Positions 7,922 through 17,179 of a stretch of 64,000 nt of DNA are shown here, piece by piece. Within the stretch, counting starts at the first letter, position 1. Each line of letters begins with the position of its first letter. Under the pieces are notes generated by a model. The model searched no databases, was not told where the DNA came from, and worked only from the letters and a program-made list of their open reading frames with translations. Source of the stretch: Lysobacter sp. FW306-1B-D06B (GTDB lineage Bacteria > Pseudomonadota > Gammaproteobacteria > Xanthomonadales > Xanthomonadaceae); NCBI RefSeq assembly GCF_038446665.1, contig NZ_CP151802.1, positions 620,001 through 684,000 of the forward strand, written 5' to 3'. The position numbers and the translations under genes are program-made.

Positions 7922-9031
7922 TCAGTCGTAACTGAGCGTGTAGGTCACGGTGGCCGCCACCTTGCCGGCCGTTACGGTGGCGGTGCTGTAACGGTAGTAC
8001 TGCGCGTAGTACGGCACCGACCACGTACCGGCTGCCGGCGTGGTGCCGACCAGAACCGCCGAATCGAACGCCACGGCACCGAACGTCCCGTTGAGGATCT
8101 GCACGCCGACATTGGCGGCCCACGGACCGGTGCCGGAGGTCGTGGGCATCACCACGCCGGTGCCGGTTCCCTGGCGGGCGCTGTCCATCGTGATGCGCAC
8201 GCGCGAGCCGACCTGGCAGCGCATGTTGATGTTGAAGCGTGTACGGCCGGCCACGGTTCCCACCGCACCGGTCAGCGAGGCGGACGAGACGGTCGGCAAG
8301 GGCACGGCCAGCAGCGCCGAATCCGAGTTCACCAGGCACGTCGGCACGGTGACCGTCGTGCCGCCGTTGAGGCGCAGGTTGCCGATCGTGCCGACACTCG
8401 AAGTCACGCCGTACTCGTACCAGTAAAAGCGCATCAGGCGGCTGATCTGCGAGACGGTGCCCGGCGTGATGGTGCCGGTCTTGATCAGTTGCGCGGTGAA
8501 GGTGTTGCTGATGCTGCCGGTGCCGTTGCTGGCGCGGTCGATCGGACCGATCTCGAAGCCGCGGGTGGAGTTCGGGCCGCAGCGCACGCAGGGCTCGGAC
8601 TTCGCCTGGAACGGCGTGCCGGTGATCTTCAGGCCGATGCCGTTGAGGTTGGTGTCGAAGACGATGCCGTTCGCCTCGGTGTCGGTCGCATCCAGCCCGG
8701 CGAGGTCGCCGGCCTGGATATAGAGACCATGGCCCTTGGTGGTGTCGAGCACCGGAATGTTGGTGCAGCTGAAGACCATCGTGATGGACGCAGGCGTTCC
8801 CAGCAGCGCGCCGACGGGCGCGTTGGGCTCCACCGTCACGGCGCCCAGCGTGAAGTTCTGCGCCGCCGCGGTGCAGTCGGACGTGGCCGGGCCGGCCTTC
8901 GCGCTCCACGGCAAGGCGCTCAGTCCGGCGAGCATCGCCAGCATCGCCAGCAGCCGCATCACCGCGCGCACCTGCTGTGCGGTGCGCGGCGCGGAATCGG
9001 AGCGAGCGGGCAGTTTCATGTCGGTCGGCAT
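7922..9031 (-). CDS. fimbrial adhesin / tip subunit
   Basis: 369 residues from ATG 9031. A signal peptide (RLLAMLAMLAGLSALPWSAKA) precedes a two-domain protein: an N-terminal lectin-like half beginning with SDCTAAAQNFTLG, and a pilin-domain half ending in VPYYAQYYRYSTATVTAGK and a terminal VTYTLSYD. The end matches that of the major pilin and is where a chaperone-binding strand is expected. The start is uncertain: GTG 9052 overlaps the usher stop as GTGA and would be coupled, and ATG 8959 would give a textbook signal peptide. It is the last gene of the fimbrial operon. Confidence 0.8.
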   Translation of the reverse strand: MPTDMKLPARSDSAPRTAQQVRAVMRLLAMLAMLAGLSALPWSAKAGPATSDCTAAAQNFTLGAVTVEPNAPVGALLGTPASITMVFSCTNIPVLDTTKGHGLYIQAGDLAGLDATDTEANGIVFDTNLNGIGLKITGTPFQAKSEPCVRCGPNSTRGFEIGPIDRASNGTGSISNTFTAQLIKTGTITPGTVSQISRLMRFYWYEYGVTSSVGTIGNLRLNGGTTVTVPTCLVNSDSALLAVPLPTVSSASLTGAVGTVAGRTRFNINMRCQVGSRVRITMDSARQGTGTGVVMPTTSGTGPWAANVGVQILNGTFGAVAFDSAVLVGTTPAAGTWSVPYYAQYYRYSTATVTAGKVAATVTYTLSYD

Positions 9032-9048
9032 CTTGGTGCGGTGCGCGC

Positions 9049-11745
9049 TCACTGCGCGGCCACGGCGGAAGGTGCTTCGGGCGTGCAGCGCACGTCGAGC
9101 GTCGGAAGGTCGTTCGCCGCGCCCTCGACCGGCGCCGGCATGCGGTAACTGACGCGGCATCGGCGCGTCACGCCGTCTTCCGCCCAGCTCAGCGTCATGG
9201 TGCCCTGCTCGTCCACGCCGCGCACCAGCAGGCGCCCGCCCTGGCCGACCACGCCCAGCGTGCGACCCGCGGCGTCGGCGACATCGGCCCCGAACGGCAC
9301 CGCGCGACCGTCGTCCATGCGCGCGCGCACCAGCGCGCTGCGGCCGTATTCGGTTTCGAAGCGGACCATCGCCACCGAGCCGGCGTAAGGCGCGACACGC
9401 GCGTTGGTCGCCTTGAGCTGCACGTCCAGGGACAGGCCCTTGGGATCGAGCTCGAGGTTGTTGAAGTTGTAGGGCATCAGGAACGGCACCAGCGCATAAC
9501 CAAAACGGTTGATGCGCACGCCCGGCGCGTTGAGCACGCGCGCGCCGGTGGCGTTGGGCGCATGGACGATGGCGAGCGTGTCGCCGCCCGGCTGCCCCAG
9601 GGTGACGCCGCCCGGATGCGCGACCACCGTGCCCTGCACGCCGAAGGATGCCTGCGAGTAACCATCGCCCTGGCCGTAGCCCGCGCTGAAGGCCGCGAAC
9701 GGCGTGCGGTAGCCGGCGTTGAGGCTGCCGTAGGCGCCGGCATCGTCGGCATGTGCGGCGGTGGCGGCGTACGTGATCTGGCCGTCGCGCCCGGCCTGCC
9801 CGGCCACGGTGACCTGCGCCTGGGTGCGGCCGTCGTCGTCGCGGGTCGCGCTGGCGGCCACGCTCGGCGCGCTGGGGCTGCTTCCCAGCGGCACGCTGAT
9901 GCTCAGGTTGAACTGGTTGCCGTAGCGGCCGTCGAGGTCGCGCACGCGGTTGGCGGACACGCTGTAGTTCAGCGAACGGAAGTTGTTGCTGTAACCCAGC
10001 TGGAACTGCACGTCGCTGCCGCTGCGATTCCAGAAGTCGCGCGCCGACGCCGTGGCGTACATCACGCCGCCGTTCTGTCCCAGGCGCTGGTTGAGGTTCA
10101 CGTCGAAGCGGTTGCGCTGGCGATCCAGGCCGTACTGGTTGGCCAGCACGTCGACGGCACGGCCGCCCTGCAGTGCATCGCGCTGTTCCGGCGTGAGCGC
10201 GACGGGAAGGTTGGTCGCCGGATCCAGCGATGCAAGGTCGGTCACGAACGAGCGGCCGTCGGCGTAGTCGCGCGCGATCAGCGCATCGCGCAGGCTGTAG
10301 TAGCCGCTGGTGGAATAGCGGTACGAGGCCAGGCTGAAGGTCGTGCCGGTGTTCGGCAGCATCTTGCTGTACGTCGCGCGCAGGCTCTGGCCGGTCTTGC
10401 CTTCGGTGCCGGCCACGTCGGTGCGCGCGGCGGTGACGTCGAAGGCGATCGCGCCCAAGCGCGTGTTGAGCGACACGCCGCCCAGCGCGGCGAAGTAGCC
10501 GTCGCTGCCGAGCAGGCCGCCGTAACCGGTGACCGTGTTGCTGAGGCCGCGCTGCAGGGTGGCCTGGACCAGTGCCGGATCGTCGCCCAGGCCCTGGTCG
10601 TGCACGCGACCGGCGGAGATCGCGTAGCGGTAGCGCCCCGGGCGAAGCTGCTGCGGCACCGTCGCGAACGGCACGGTGAACTCGCGCACGTGGCCGTCGG
10701 CCTCGGTCACGGTGACCCGCAGGTCGCCGCCGTAACCGGTGGCGTAGAGATCGTCGATCGCGAACGGACCCGGCGTCACCGTGGTTTCGTAGATCAGCGC
10801 GCCGTTCTGGCGGATCGACACGCGCGCGCTGGTCTCGGCGACGCCGCGCACGGTCGGCGCATAGCCGCGCAGCGAGTCGGGCAGCATGCGGTCGTCGGTC
10901 GCCAACTGGACGCCACGCACGCCGACGCTGTCGAACAGCTCGCCGCTGGTGTAGCTGTCGCCGAGGGTGACCTGCGCGCCCCAGGTCGGGATGTCGCGCC
11001 GGGCGTAGGTGGCGATCGACTGCCAGGCGTGATCGGACGCCACGTCACTGCCCGACTGCCAGGTCAGGTTGCCGTCGTGGCGGAAGCGCCAGGCACCGAG
11101 GTTGAAGCCCAGGTTCACGCCCAGGTAGCCGGCGGTCATGCTCTGGCCGCCACTCTCGGTGCGATACGCGTTGAGGTTGTAGTTGAGCAGCCCCGCGGTC
11201 ACGCCCTTGTCCCACAGCTCGGGGCTGACGTAGCCGCGCGCGCGGTAGCCCTTCCACGCCTGCGGCACCGTCACGTCCAGGCGCAGCTCGGTCTGGTCGT
11301 AGACGGCGGTGGCGCCGGGGATGAGGTCGGACATGGCGACGCAGCCGTCGGCCTGCGCCAGTCGCGCGCGGGCTTCCTCGGTGAGCTTGGCCCGGGGCAG
11401 GCCGAGCCGGTCGAACAGCTCCGGCGTAAAGCACGGCACGGCGTTGGTGTCGGGCGTCGGCGAGGCGAAGCGCACCTCGCTCGCCCCGGACCACTCGCCG
11501 TCCAGGTACAGGTCGAGGCGGTACGTGCCCGGCGTGATGACGGTGCCGCGCTCGAAGCGCGTGAGGTCCACGGGGGCCTGCGCGCCACCGGCGAGCAGGC
11601 TCATGTCGAACTGCGCATCGCCCGGCGCGGCGGGCGCGGCCAGTGCCGGCCCCCACGCGAAAAGGGCGAACGCAATGGCCGCACCGAGCGCGGCGCGGCC
11701 CGGTACGTGCATAGCAGCCGGCGAATGGCGGCCGCTTTCGCGCAT
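9049..11745 (-). CDS. outer-membrane fimbrial usher (FimD/PapC family)
   Basis: 898 residues, the usual usher length, forming the outer-membrane pore that polymerises and secretes pilins. It has a signal peptide (AIAFALFAWGPALAAP), an N-terminal chaperone-binding domain (AQFDMSLL, RFERGTVITPGTYRLDLYLD), the conserved RGYVSPELWDKG and ALLNYNLNAY region, a middle beta-barrel with FSLASYRYSTSGYYSLRDAL, and C-terminal plug/CTD sequences (DLPTLDVRC). The ATG shares one base with the chaperone stop (TGATG), so translation is coupled. The residues RIGFALVPF-like segment INRFGYALVPFLMPYNFN is the typical usher C-terminal block. Confidence 0.95.
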   Translation of the reverse strand: MRESGRHSPAAMHVPGRAALGAAIAFALFAWGPALAAPAAPGDAQFDMSLLAGGAQAPVDLTRFERGTVITPGTYRLDLYLDGEWSGASEVRFASPTPDTNAVPCFTPELFDRLGLPRAKLTEEARARLAQADGCVAMSDLIPGATAVYDQTELRLDVTVPQAWKGYRARGYVSPELWDKGVTAGLLNYNLNAYRTESGGQSMTAGYLGVNLGFNLGAWRFRHDGNLTWQSGSDVASDHAWQSIATYARRDIPTWGAQVTLGDSYTSGELFDSVGVRGVQLATDDRMLPDSLRGYAPTVRGVAETSARVSIRQNGALIYETTVTPGPFAIDDLYATGYGGDLRVTVTEADGHVREFTVPFATVPQQLRPGRYRYAISAGRVHDQGLGDDPALVQATLQRGLSNTVTGYGGLLGSDGYFAALGGVSLNTRLGAIAFDVTAARTDVAGTEGKTGQSLRATYSKMLPNTGTTFSLASYRYSTSGYYSLRDALIARDYADGRSFVTDLASLDPATNLPVALTPEQRDALQGGRAVDVLANQYGLDRQRNRFDVNLNQRLGQNGGVMYATASARDFWNRSGSDVQFQLGYSNNFRSLNYSVSANRVRDLDGRYGNQFNLSISVPLGSSPSAPSVAASATRDDDGRTQAQVTVAGQAGRDGQITYAATAAHADDAGAYGSLNAGYRTPFAAFSAGYGQGDGYSQASFGVQGTVVAHPGGVTLGQPGGDTLAIVHAPNATGARVLNAPGVRINRFGYALVPFLMPYNFNNLELDPKGLSLDVQLKATNARVAPYAGSVAMVRFETEYGRSALVRARMDDGRAVPFGADVADAAGRTLGVVGQGGRLLVRGVDEQGTMTLSWAEDGVTRRCRVSYRMPAPVEGAANDLPTLDVRCTPEAPSAVAAQ

Positions 11746-12476
11746 CAGGGCGTCACGCTCGCGGTGAAGGCGGACGCGGCGCCGTAGTCGTTGATCGTGG
11801 TGTAGCGCACGGCCGCGCCGGCCGGGGCGGTCTTGGCGAGCGTCGGCACGCGCAGGCGCAGTTCGCCGAACGGCGCGACCATGCCGGCCTCGGCGTCGAA
11901 CGACTTGCCGCCGTCGGTGACGGCCAGCTCGCTCACGGTGATGTGGTACGGCGTCGGATTGCGAACGATCAGCTCGCCGGCAGCGGCGCGGAACGTGAGC
12001 TGCTCGGGCGCCTTGTTCGGATCGCCGGTCAGGCCCTGCGGGCGGAAGAACAGCTTCAGGCGCGAACGCAGCGCCAGCTGCAGGTAGTTGGCCTTGGCCA
12101 GTTCGCCATCGGCCGGCTTGGGCGGGATTTCCAGCACGTTGAGCCAGAACAGCGACTCGCGGTCGCTCGGCAGCGGCTCACGGGTGTAGAGGATGCGCAG
12201 GCTCTGATCGCGCCCGGCTTCCATGCGGAACATGGGCGGCGTGATCAGGAAAGGAGTGTCGACGGTGTCCGGCGTGGCCTTCGGGTCGCCGCGATCGATC
12301 CACGCCTGCACCAGGGCAGGGTGTTCGTTGGCGTTGGTCAGGCGCACGGTGACCTCACCGTCCTTGGCCGGCAGGACCACGCGGGTTCCACCGATCAGCA
12401 CGTTGGCATGGGCGACAGGAAGCACGGCACAAAACGCGAGCAGTGCCGCACCGACGGTGCGGTTCCAAAGGTTCAT
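11745..12476 (-). CDS. periplasmic fimbrial chaperone (PapD/FimC family)
   Basis: 243 residues with a signal peptide ending in PVAHA. Family hallmarks are IGGTRVVLPAKDG (start of the first Ig domain, with the conserved Arg), the strand PALVQAWID, the LFWLNVLEIPPKP motif, and the RLKLFFRP segment holding the basic residue that anchors the pilin C-terminus. The second Ig domain runs from about residue 145 to the end. It donates a strand to pilins and delivers them to the usher. It lies between pilin and usher genes and is coupled to the latter. Confidence 0.95.
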   Translation of the reverse strand: MNLWNRTVGAALLAFCAVLPVAHANVLIGGTRVVLPAKDGEVTVRLTNANEHPALVQAWIDRGDPKATPDTVDTPFLITPPMFRMEAGRDQSLRILYTREPLPSDRESLFWLNVLEIPPKPADGELAKANYLQLALRSRLKLFFRPQGLTGDPNKAPEQLTFRAAAGELIVRNPTPYHITVSELAVTDGGKSFDAEAGMVAPFGELRLRVPTLAKTAPAGAAVRYTTINDYGAASAFTASVTP

Positions 12477-12553
12477 CCGGGGTACCTGAGGGGGAATGGG
12501 TGCTGCGGAGAAGAGCGCGGGCGCCGCCGCTTGGCTGCGCCCGCGTGATGCAC

Positions 12554-13084
12554 TTACTGGTACTGCATCGTGTACTGCACGGAGGTGCTCACCTGACCCG
12601 GGGTGGCCTGGGCGGTGGCGTAGTACTGCGCGTAGTAGTTCAGCGTGGCCTTGCCGGCGGCGATGTCGAAGGTCTTCGACGCCTGCGCGCCCGCGCCCTG
12701 GTTGAGCTTGATCTCGGTGGTCAGGTCATCGTTGACCAGACGCACCAGCACGTTGCCCGCACCGCCCGAGGTGATCGTGTTCTTCAGGTAGCCGGTGGTG
12801 GTGTCGATGTTGGCGCCCTGCTCGAAGTACGTGGTCGCCTTGGTCAGCGAACCGCAACCGGTCAGGGAGATGGTGAACAGCTTGTTGCCGGCGGTGGCGC
12901 CCAGCGCCGGAAGCGCGGTGGTGGACACCTGCGGCAGCACGACGGCGATGTTGCCGCCAGCCGGGGTGTTGATCAGACAGGTCGAGGCCTTGACCTCACC
13001 GGTGATGCTGATGGTGCCGTCGACGGCCATGGCGGACATCGGGGCCAGGCCAAGGGCGGCCGCAACGAGGAGGAGCTTCTTCAT
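12554..13084 (-). CDS. major fimbrial subunit (pilin)
   Basis: 176 residues, typical pilin size. The signal peptide ends in APMSAMA; the mature protein begins VDGTISITGEVKASTCL, has a second Cys in SLTGCGSLT forming the expected disulphide, and ends with NYYAQYYATAQATPGQ and QYTMQY, the penultimate-Tyr strand bound by the chaperone. It is first in the operon pilin-chaperone-usher-adhesin. A sigma-54-type promoter lies 76 bases upstream on the same strand, so expression is probably RpoN-dependent. Confidence 0.92.
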   Translation of the reverse strand: MKKLLLVAAALGLAPMSAMAVDGTISITGEVKASTCLINTPAGGNIAVVLPQVSTTALPALGATAGNKLFTISLTGCGSLTKATTYFEQGANIDTTTGYLKNTITSGGAGNVLVRLVNDDLTTEIKLNQGAGAQASKTFDIAAGKATLNYYAQYYATAQATPGQVSTSVQYTMQYQ

Positions 13085-13425
13085 AAATAAACCCTGGAGT
13101 GTGGTCCGCCGTGGCGGGACGCTATGCCCCGGCGAAATTGCCGGTTCAGGGCTTAGAAAGCAGAATCTGTGCCAACCGTCTCAAAACCGTTTTGGAGCCG
13201 TTATGGATGCGTGAAGGGACCGATTCCGGTAAAACTGAACGAGATTCCGATCACACTTTCCGCCTCTGATTGCGGATTCCGCCCGTCCACGTCACTTTTT
13301 GACCTAAAGAAATGTGACGGGATGCCGATAAACCGGCGGGTTCGCAATTCCGGGACCGCCTTGGCTTGCCCGGTCCCGCCCCCATCGCCAAGATGCCGAC
13401 AGCGACTTGGGGAGAGCCGCACCCG
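13085..13425. other. 341-base intergenic region between pilin and lipoprotein genes
   Basis: Divergent promoter region. It holds the sigma-54-type promoter and adjoining palindrome for the fimbrial genes. The part from about 13240 to 13330 is clearly richer in A+T than its surroundings (for example TCACTTTTTGACCTAAAGAAATG) and is the natural site for an upstream activator. No ORF with coding character was seen. Confidence 0.6.
13160..13175 (-). promoter_or_regulatory. sigma-54 (RpoN)-type promoter of the fimbrial operon
   Basis: On the minus strand the sequence TTGGCACAGATTCTGC has GG (13173-13172) and GC (13161-13160) separated by exactly ten bases. It matches TGGCACG-N4-TTGCW at 10 of 12 specified positions. 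It is intergenic, oriented toward the pilin gene, and predicts a transcript start near 13148 with a leader of about 64 bases. A small palindrome CAAAAC-c-GTTTTG (13182-13194) lies directly upstream. GG-N10-GC alone is common in GC-rich DNA; the full TTGGCACA and the placement carry the call. Confidence 0.65.
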
Positions 13426-14343
13426 ATGACATCGATCGCCCGCGCCATCGCCGCGCTGACGCTGCTTGCCGCCCTGACGGCGGGCGGTGGCTGCCAGCGC
13501 GCGCCCGCGCCGGCCTTCGAACCCACGCCGACGCAGCCCGCCCAGGCGGTCGAACAGCTGATCCGCGATCTTCGCCACGACGACCTGGTGAGCTATTCGC
13601 GCCACGCCGTCCCGCCCGCGCTGCACGCCCGGCTCGACCAGGCCTGGAACGAGGGCCGCACGCGCTGGCCGCTCACCGATCTTCCCCTGGATGACCGCCT
13701 GCCGGCCTTCATCGACGCCCTCGCCGCCCCCGGCGCCGAGAAGCAGCTGCTGACGGTCTACCAGCGTCAATTTTCCGGCGCGAGCGCCGAGCTCCGCTCC
13801 GCTGCGGCCACGCTGGGGTTGTTCGCCACCCAGTACCTGCGGCGGGAAGGGGACTACAGCGCGCAGGAGCGCGCCCACTACGTCCAGATCGTCGGGGCCA
13901 TCAGCGGCTGGGCGCAGAAAGCCCCGCTGGGTGACCTGCAACGTGCGCGCCAGACGCTCCCGCAACTGGTCGCCGGCGCCCGCCAGACCGGGCTGGCCGG
14001 CGGGCCGGCGCGTTTCCGCGAGCTGGGCATGCAGCGCAGCCTGGAGCGGATGGGGCCGTTCTTCGGCCGCGTGAAGCGGGTGCTGCTGGCCTATGGACTG
14101 GACCTCAACGCCGACCTGGCCACCGCCCGCACCGGCCTGATCGAACAGAACGGCGACCATGCCCGCATCCGCCTGCAGTACACGCTGGCCGGCCAGCTGA
14201 TCGAGGCCGAACTGGCGGTGGAGCGCCACGACGGCCGCTGGTACCTGACCGATGCACTGCGCCACGCCGAAGCCGAAGCGGCGCGCACGGCCCCCGAGTC
14301 CGACTCGCCCGCCAGCGCACCGGACGCCCCCGTGGCGCGCTGA
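13426..14343 (+). CDS. putative lipoprotein of unknown function
   Basis: 305 residues. The N-terminus ALTLLAALTAGGGCQRAPAP is a signal sequence with a Cys in lipobox-like context (AGGGC), then a Pro-rich linker. The remainder is mostly helical, including RDLRHDDLVSYSRHAVPP, FATQYLRREGDYS and a C-terminal strand region IRLQYTLAGQLIEAELAVERHDGRWYL that looks like a DUF4878/NTF2-type fold. A Pro/Ala/Ser-rich tail follows. ATG 13426 has GGGGAGAG upstream. I do not recognise the family with certainty; plsB follows 34 bases later. Confidence 0.7.
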   Translation: MTSIARAIAALTLLAALTAGGGCQRAPAPAFEPTPTQPAQAVEQLIRDLRHDDLVSYSRHAVPPALHARLDQAWNEGRTRWPLTDLPLDDRLPAFIDALAAPGAEKQLLTVYQRQFSGASAELRSAAATLGLFATQYLRREGDYSAQERAHYVQIVGAISGWAQKAPLGDLQRARQTLPQLVAGARQTGLAGGPARFRELGMQRSLERMGPFFGRVKRVLLAYGLDLNADLATARTGLIEQNGDHARIRLQYTLAGQLIEAELAVERHDGRWYLTDALRHAEAEAARTAPESDSPASAPDAPVAR

Positions 14344-14377
14344 ACGCGGCCGAAGCCGCGAAGGCATAATGCCCGCG

Positions 14378-17116
14378 ATGCCGAAACAGACACCCCTGCC
14401 TTTCCCGGACGCCGACAAGGACGCGACGGCCGCCGATTCCACGCCCGCCCGAGCGTTCGACGGGACGGCCGCGCACGAGCCGATGCCCGAGACGCCCGAC
14501 GCCGATCCGGCCCAGGCGCAGCTGCCGATCGCCCCTGCGCCGCAGGCGCGCGAGCCGATGCGGGGGCCGCGACGCAGCGGCCCGCGGCGCCCGTGGTGGG
14601 CCAAGCTGCTCGGCCGGATCATGGCGCCGTGGGTGCAGATCACCATCGAGCCGCGCAACCCGACGGCCGAGATCCCGGAGGAATGGAGCGGCCGCCCGGT
14701 CTGCTACGTGCTGGAGGACTACGGCCTCAGCAACGCGCTGATCCTGGAGCGTGCCTGCCGCGAAGCCGGCCTGCCCTCGCCGCTGCAACCGCTGCCGGGC
14801 GACCCGCTCAAGCGCAAGCGCGCCTACCTGGCCCTGTCTCGCCGCAACGTCAACACGCTGGCCCAGCTGCAGCAGTCGCTGGGCACGTCGCCGGCCTCGC
14901 CGAAGACGCATTCCGGCTCGCTCGCGCACCTGCTCGACGCCCACCGCGCCGACCCGTCGCTGGACGTGCAGCTGGTGCCGGTGTCGATCTTCGTCGGCCG
15001 CGCGCCGGACAAGAACAGCGGCTGGTTCTCGGTGCTGTTCTCCGAAAACTGGACCCTGGTGGGCCGCTTCCGCCGGCTGCTCGCCATCGCGCTCAACGGC
15101 CGCGACACGCTGGTGCGTTTCGCCCCGCCGGTGAGCCTGCGCTCGATCGTCGACGAAGGCCTGCCGGCCGAACGCACGGTGCGCAAGCTCTCGCGCGTGT
15201 TGCGCACGCACTTCCGCCGCATCCGCGCGGCGGTGATCGGGCCTGACCTGTCGACGCGCCGCCTCCTGGTGGACCAGGTGCTGGCCGCGCCGAGCGTGAA
15301 GGAAGCCATCGCCGACCAGGCCGCTCGCGACAAGAGTTCGCTGGCCGACGCCTGGAAGAAGGCGCACGGTTTCGCCTACGAAATCGCCGCCGACTATTCG
15401 CACCCGGTCGTGCGCTCGGCCAGCTTCCTGCTGACGCCGGTGTGGAACCGCATCTACCGCGGCGTGCTGGTGCATCACCTGGACAAGCTCAAGGACGACG
15501 CGCCGGGCCACGAAGTGGTCTATGTGCCCTGCCACCGCAGCCACATGGATTACCTGCTGCTGAGCTACCTGCTCTACACCAAGGGCATCGTGCCGCCGCA
15601 CATCGTGGCCGGCATCAACCTGAACCTGCCGGTGGTCGGCACGCTGCTGCGCAAGGGCGGCGCGTTCTTCATCCGCCGCAGCATCCGCGGCAGCGCGCTG
15701 TATTCGGCGGTGCTGAGCGAGTACGTCGCGCAGCTCGTCGCCGGTGGCCATTCCATCGAGTACTTCGTCGAAGGCGGGCGCTCGCGCACGGGCCGCCTGC
15801 TGCCGCCCAAGGGCGGCATGGTGGCGATGACGCTGCGCGCCTTCCTGCGCCAGCCCACGCGCCCGGTGCTGTTCCAGCCGGTCTACATCGGCTACGAGAA
15901 GCTGATGGAAGGCACCAGCTACCTCGACGAGCTGACCGGCAAGCCCAAGGAGAAGGAATCCATCTGGCAGCTGCTGATGGGCATCCCCAAGGTGCTGCGC
16001 AGCAACTACGGCCAGGTGGTGGTGAACTTCGGCGAACCGATCCGCCTCAACGACGTGCTCCACGAGCACGCGCCGGACTGGGACGGCACGCCCGTCGGCG
16101 AGGAAGAGAAGCCGGTCTGGCTGTCGGACACCGTCGACGCGCTCGCGCAGCGCATCCAGGTCAACGTCAACCGCGCCGCCGACGTCAATCCGATCAACCT
16201 GCTCGCCATCGCGCTGCTTTCCACGCCGAAGCACGCCATGGGCGAGGCCGACCTGCGCGCGCAGATCGCGCTCAGCAAGACGCTGCTGGCCGAGCTGCCG
16301 TATTCCGACCGCGTCACCGTGACCCCGCACGCGCCGGAAGAAATCATCGCCCACGGCGAGGAGATCAACGTGCTCAGCCGCATCGCCCATCCGCTGGGCG
16401 ACGTGCTCGGCGTGAGCGGCGACAACGCGGTGCTGCTGAGCTACTTCCGCAACAACGTGCTGCATCTGTTCACGGCGGCCTCGTGGATCGCCTGCTGCTT
16501 CCAGAACAACCGCCGCATGAGCCTCAACGGCGTGCAGCGCCTGGGCCGCAGCGTGTACCCGTTCCTGCAGGCCGAGCTGTTCCTGCCCTGGACGGAAGAA
16601 GCCTTCGCCGACCGCCTCAACCGCACGGTCGAGGTGTTCATTCGTGAAGGCCTGCTGGAACGCATCAGCGACGACGAAGGCGGCATCCTGGCCCGCAACG
16701 CCGGCCAGACCGACGAGGTCTTCCGCCTGCGCGCGATCGGCCATTCGCTGCAGCAGGCATTCGAGCGCTACTACATCGCCATTTCGGTGCTGGTGAAGAA
16801 CGGCCCCGGCACGCTCACCGCGTCGGAACTGGAAGGCCTGTGCCAGCTCGCCGCGCAGCGCCTGTCGCTGCTCTACGCGCCGGCCGCGCCGGAGTTCTTC
16901 GACAAGACGCTGTTCCGCGGCTTCATCCAGAAGCTGCGCGAGATGAAACTGGTGTGGCCGGACGAGAACAGCAAGCTCGCCTTCGACAGCCGACTGGACA
17001 CCTGGGCGAAGGACGCCAAGTTCATCCTCGGCCGCGAGCTGCGCCACACCATCGAGAAGATCAGTCCCGAGAGCGCCAAGCCCGCGACGCCTGCCGAGCC
17101 GCCGGCCGCCGACTGA
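14378..17116 (+). CDS. plsB: glycerol-3-phosphate acyltransferase PlsB
   Basis: 912 residues; transfers an acyl chain to the sn-1 position of glycerol 3-phosphate at the inner membrane, the first step of phospholipid synthesis. The acyltransferase blocks are HRSHMD (His386-x4-Asp391, catalytic), FFIRRSIRG (block II), FVEGGRSRTGR (block III) and PVYIGYEKL (block IV). It is longer than E. coli PlsB (807) because of an N-terminal Pro/Ala/Asp-rich extension of about 90 residues, as usual in xanthomonads. ATG 14378 was chosen because a CATAAT -10-like box at 14365-14370 overlaps the in-frame ATG 14369. Confidence 0.93.
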   Translation: MPKQTPLPFPDADKDATAADSTPARAFDGTAAHEPMPETPDADPAQAQLPIAPAPQAREPMRGPRRSGPRRPWWAKLLGRIMAPWVQITIEPRNPTAEIPEEWSGRPVCYVLEDYGLSNALILERACREAGLPSPLQPLPGDPLKRKRAYLALSRRNVNTLAQLQQSLGTSPASPKTHSGSLAHLLDAHRADPSLDVQLVPVSIFVGRAPDKNSGWFSVLFSENWTLVGRFRRLLAIALNGRDTLVRFAPPVSLRSIVDEGLPAERTVRKLSRVLRTHFRRIRAAVIGPDLSTRRLLVDQVLAAPSVKEAIADQAARDKSSLADAWKKAHGFAYEIAADYSHPVVRSASFLLTPVWNRIYRGVLVHHLDKLKDDAPGHEVVYVPCHRSHMDYLLLSYLLYTKGIVPPHIVAGINLNLPVVGTLLRKGGAFFIRRSIRGSALYSAVLSEYVAQLVAGGHSIEYFVEGGRSRTGRLLPPKGGMVAMTLRAFLRQPTRPVLFQPVYIGYEKLMEGTSYLDELTGKPKEKESIWQLLMGIPKVLRSNYGQVVVNFGEPIRLNDVLHEHAPDWDGTPVGEEEKPVWLSDTVDALAQRIQVNVNRAADVNPINLLAIALLSTPKHAMGEADLRAQIALSKTLLAELPYSDRVTVTPHAPEEIIAHGEEINVLSRIAHPLGDVLGVSGDNAVLLSYFRNNVLHLFTAASWIACCFQNNRRMSLNGVQRLGRSVYPFLQAELFLPWTEEAFADRLNRTVEVFIREGLLERISDDEGGILARNAGQTDEVFRLRAIGHSLQQAFERYYIAISVLVKNGPGTLTASELEGLCQLAAQRLSLLYAPAAPEFFDKTLFRGFIQKLREMKLVWPDENSKLAFDSRLDTWAKDAKFILGRELRHTIEKISPESAKPATPAEPPAAD

Positions 17117-17179
17117 TCGGCGCACCGCCCTATACTCGGTTGGCCGGAGGGGAATGCCGGCCAACCAGGGGAACCATCG

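Noticed and set aside
8977-11787. Long plus-strand open frame opposite the usher
   Set aside because: Composition is Arg/His/Ala/Gln-rich without motifs; the minus-strand usher is certain.
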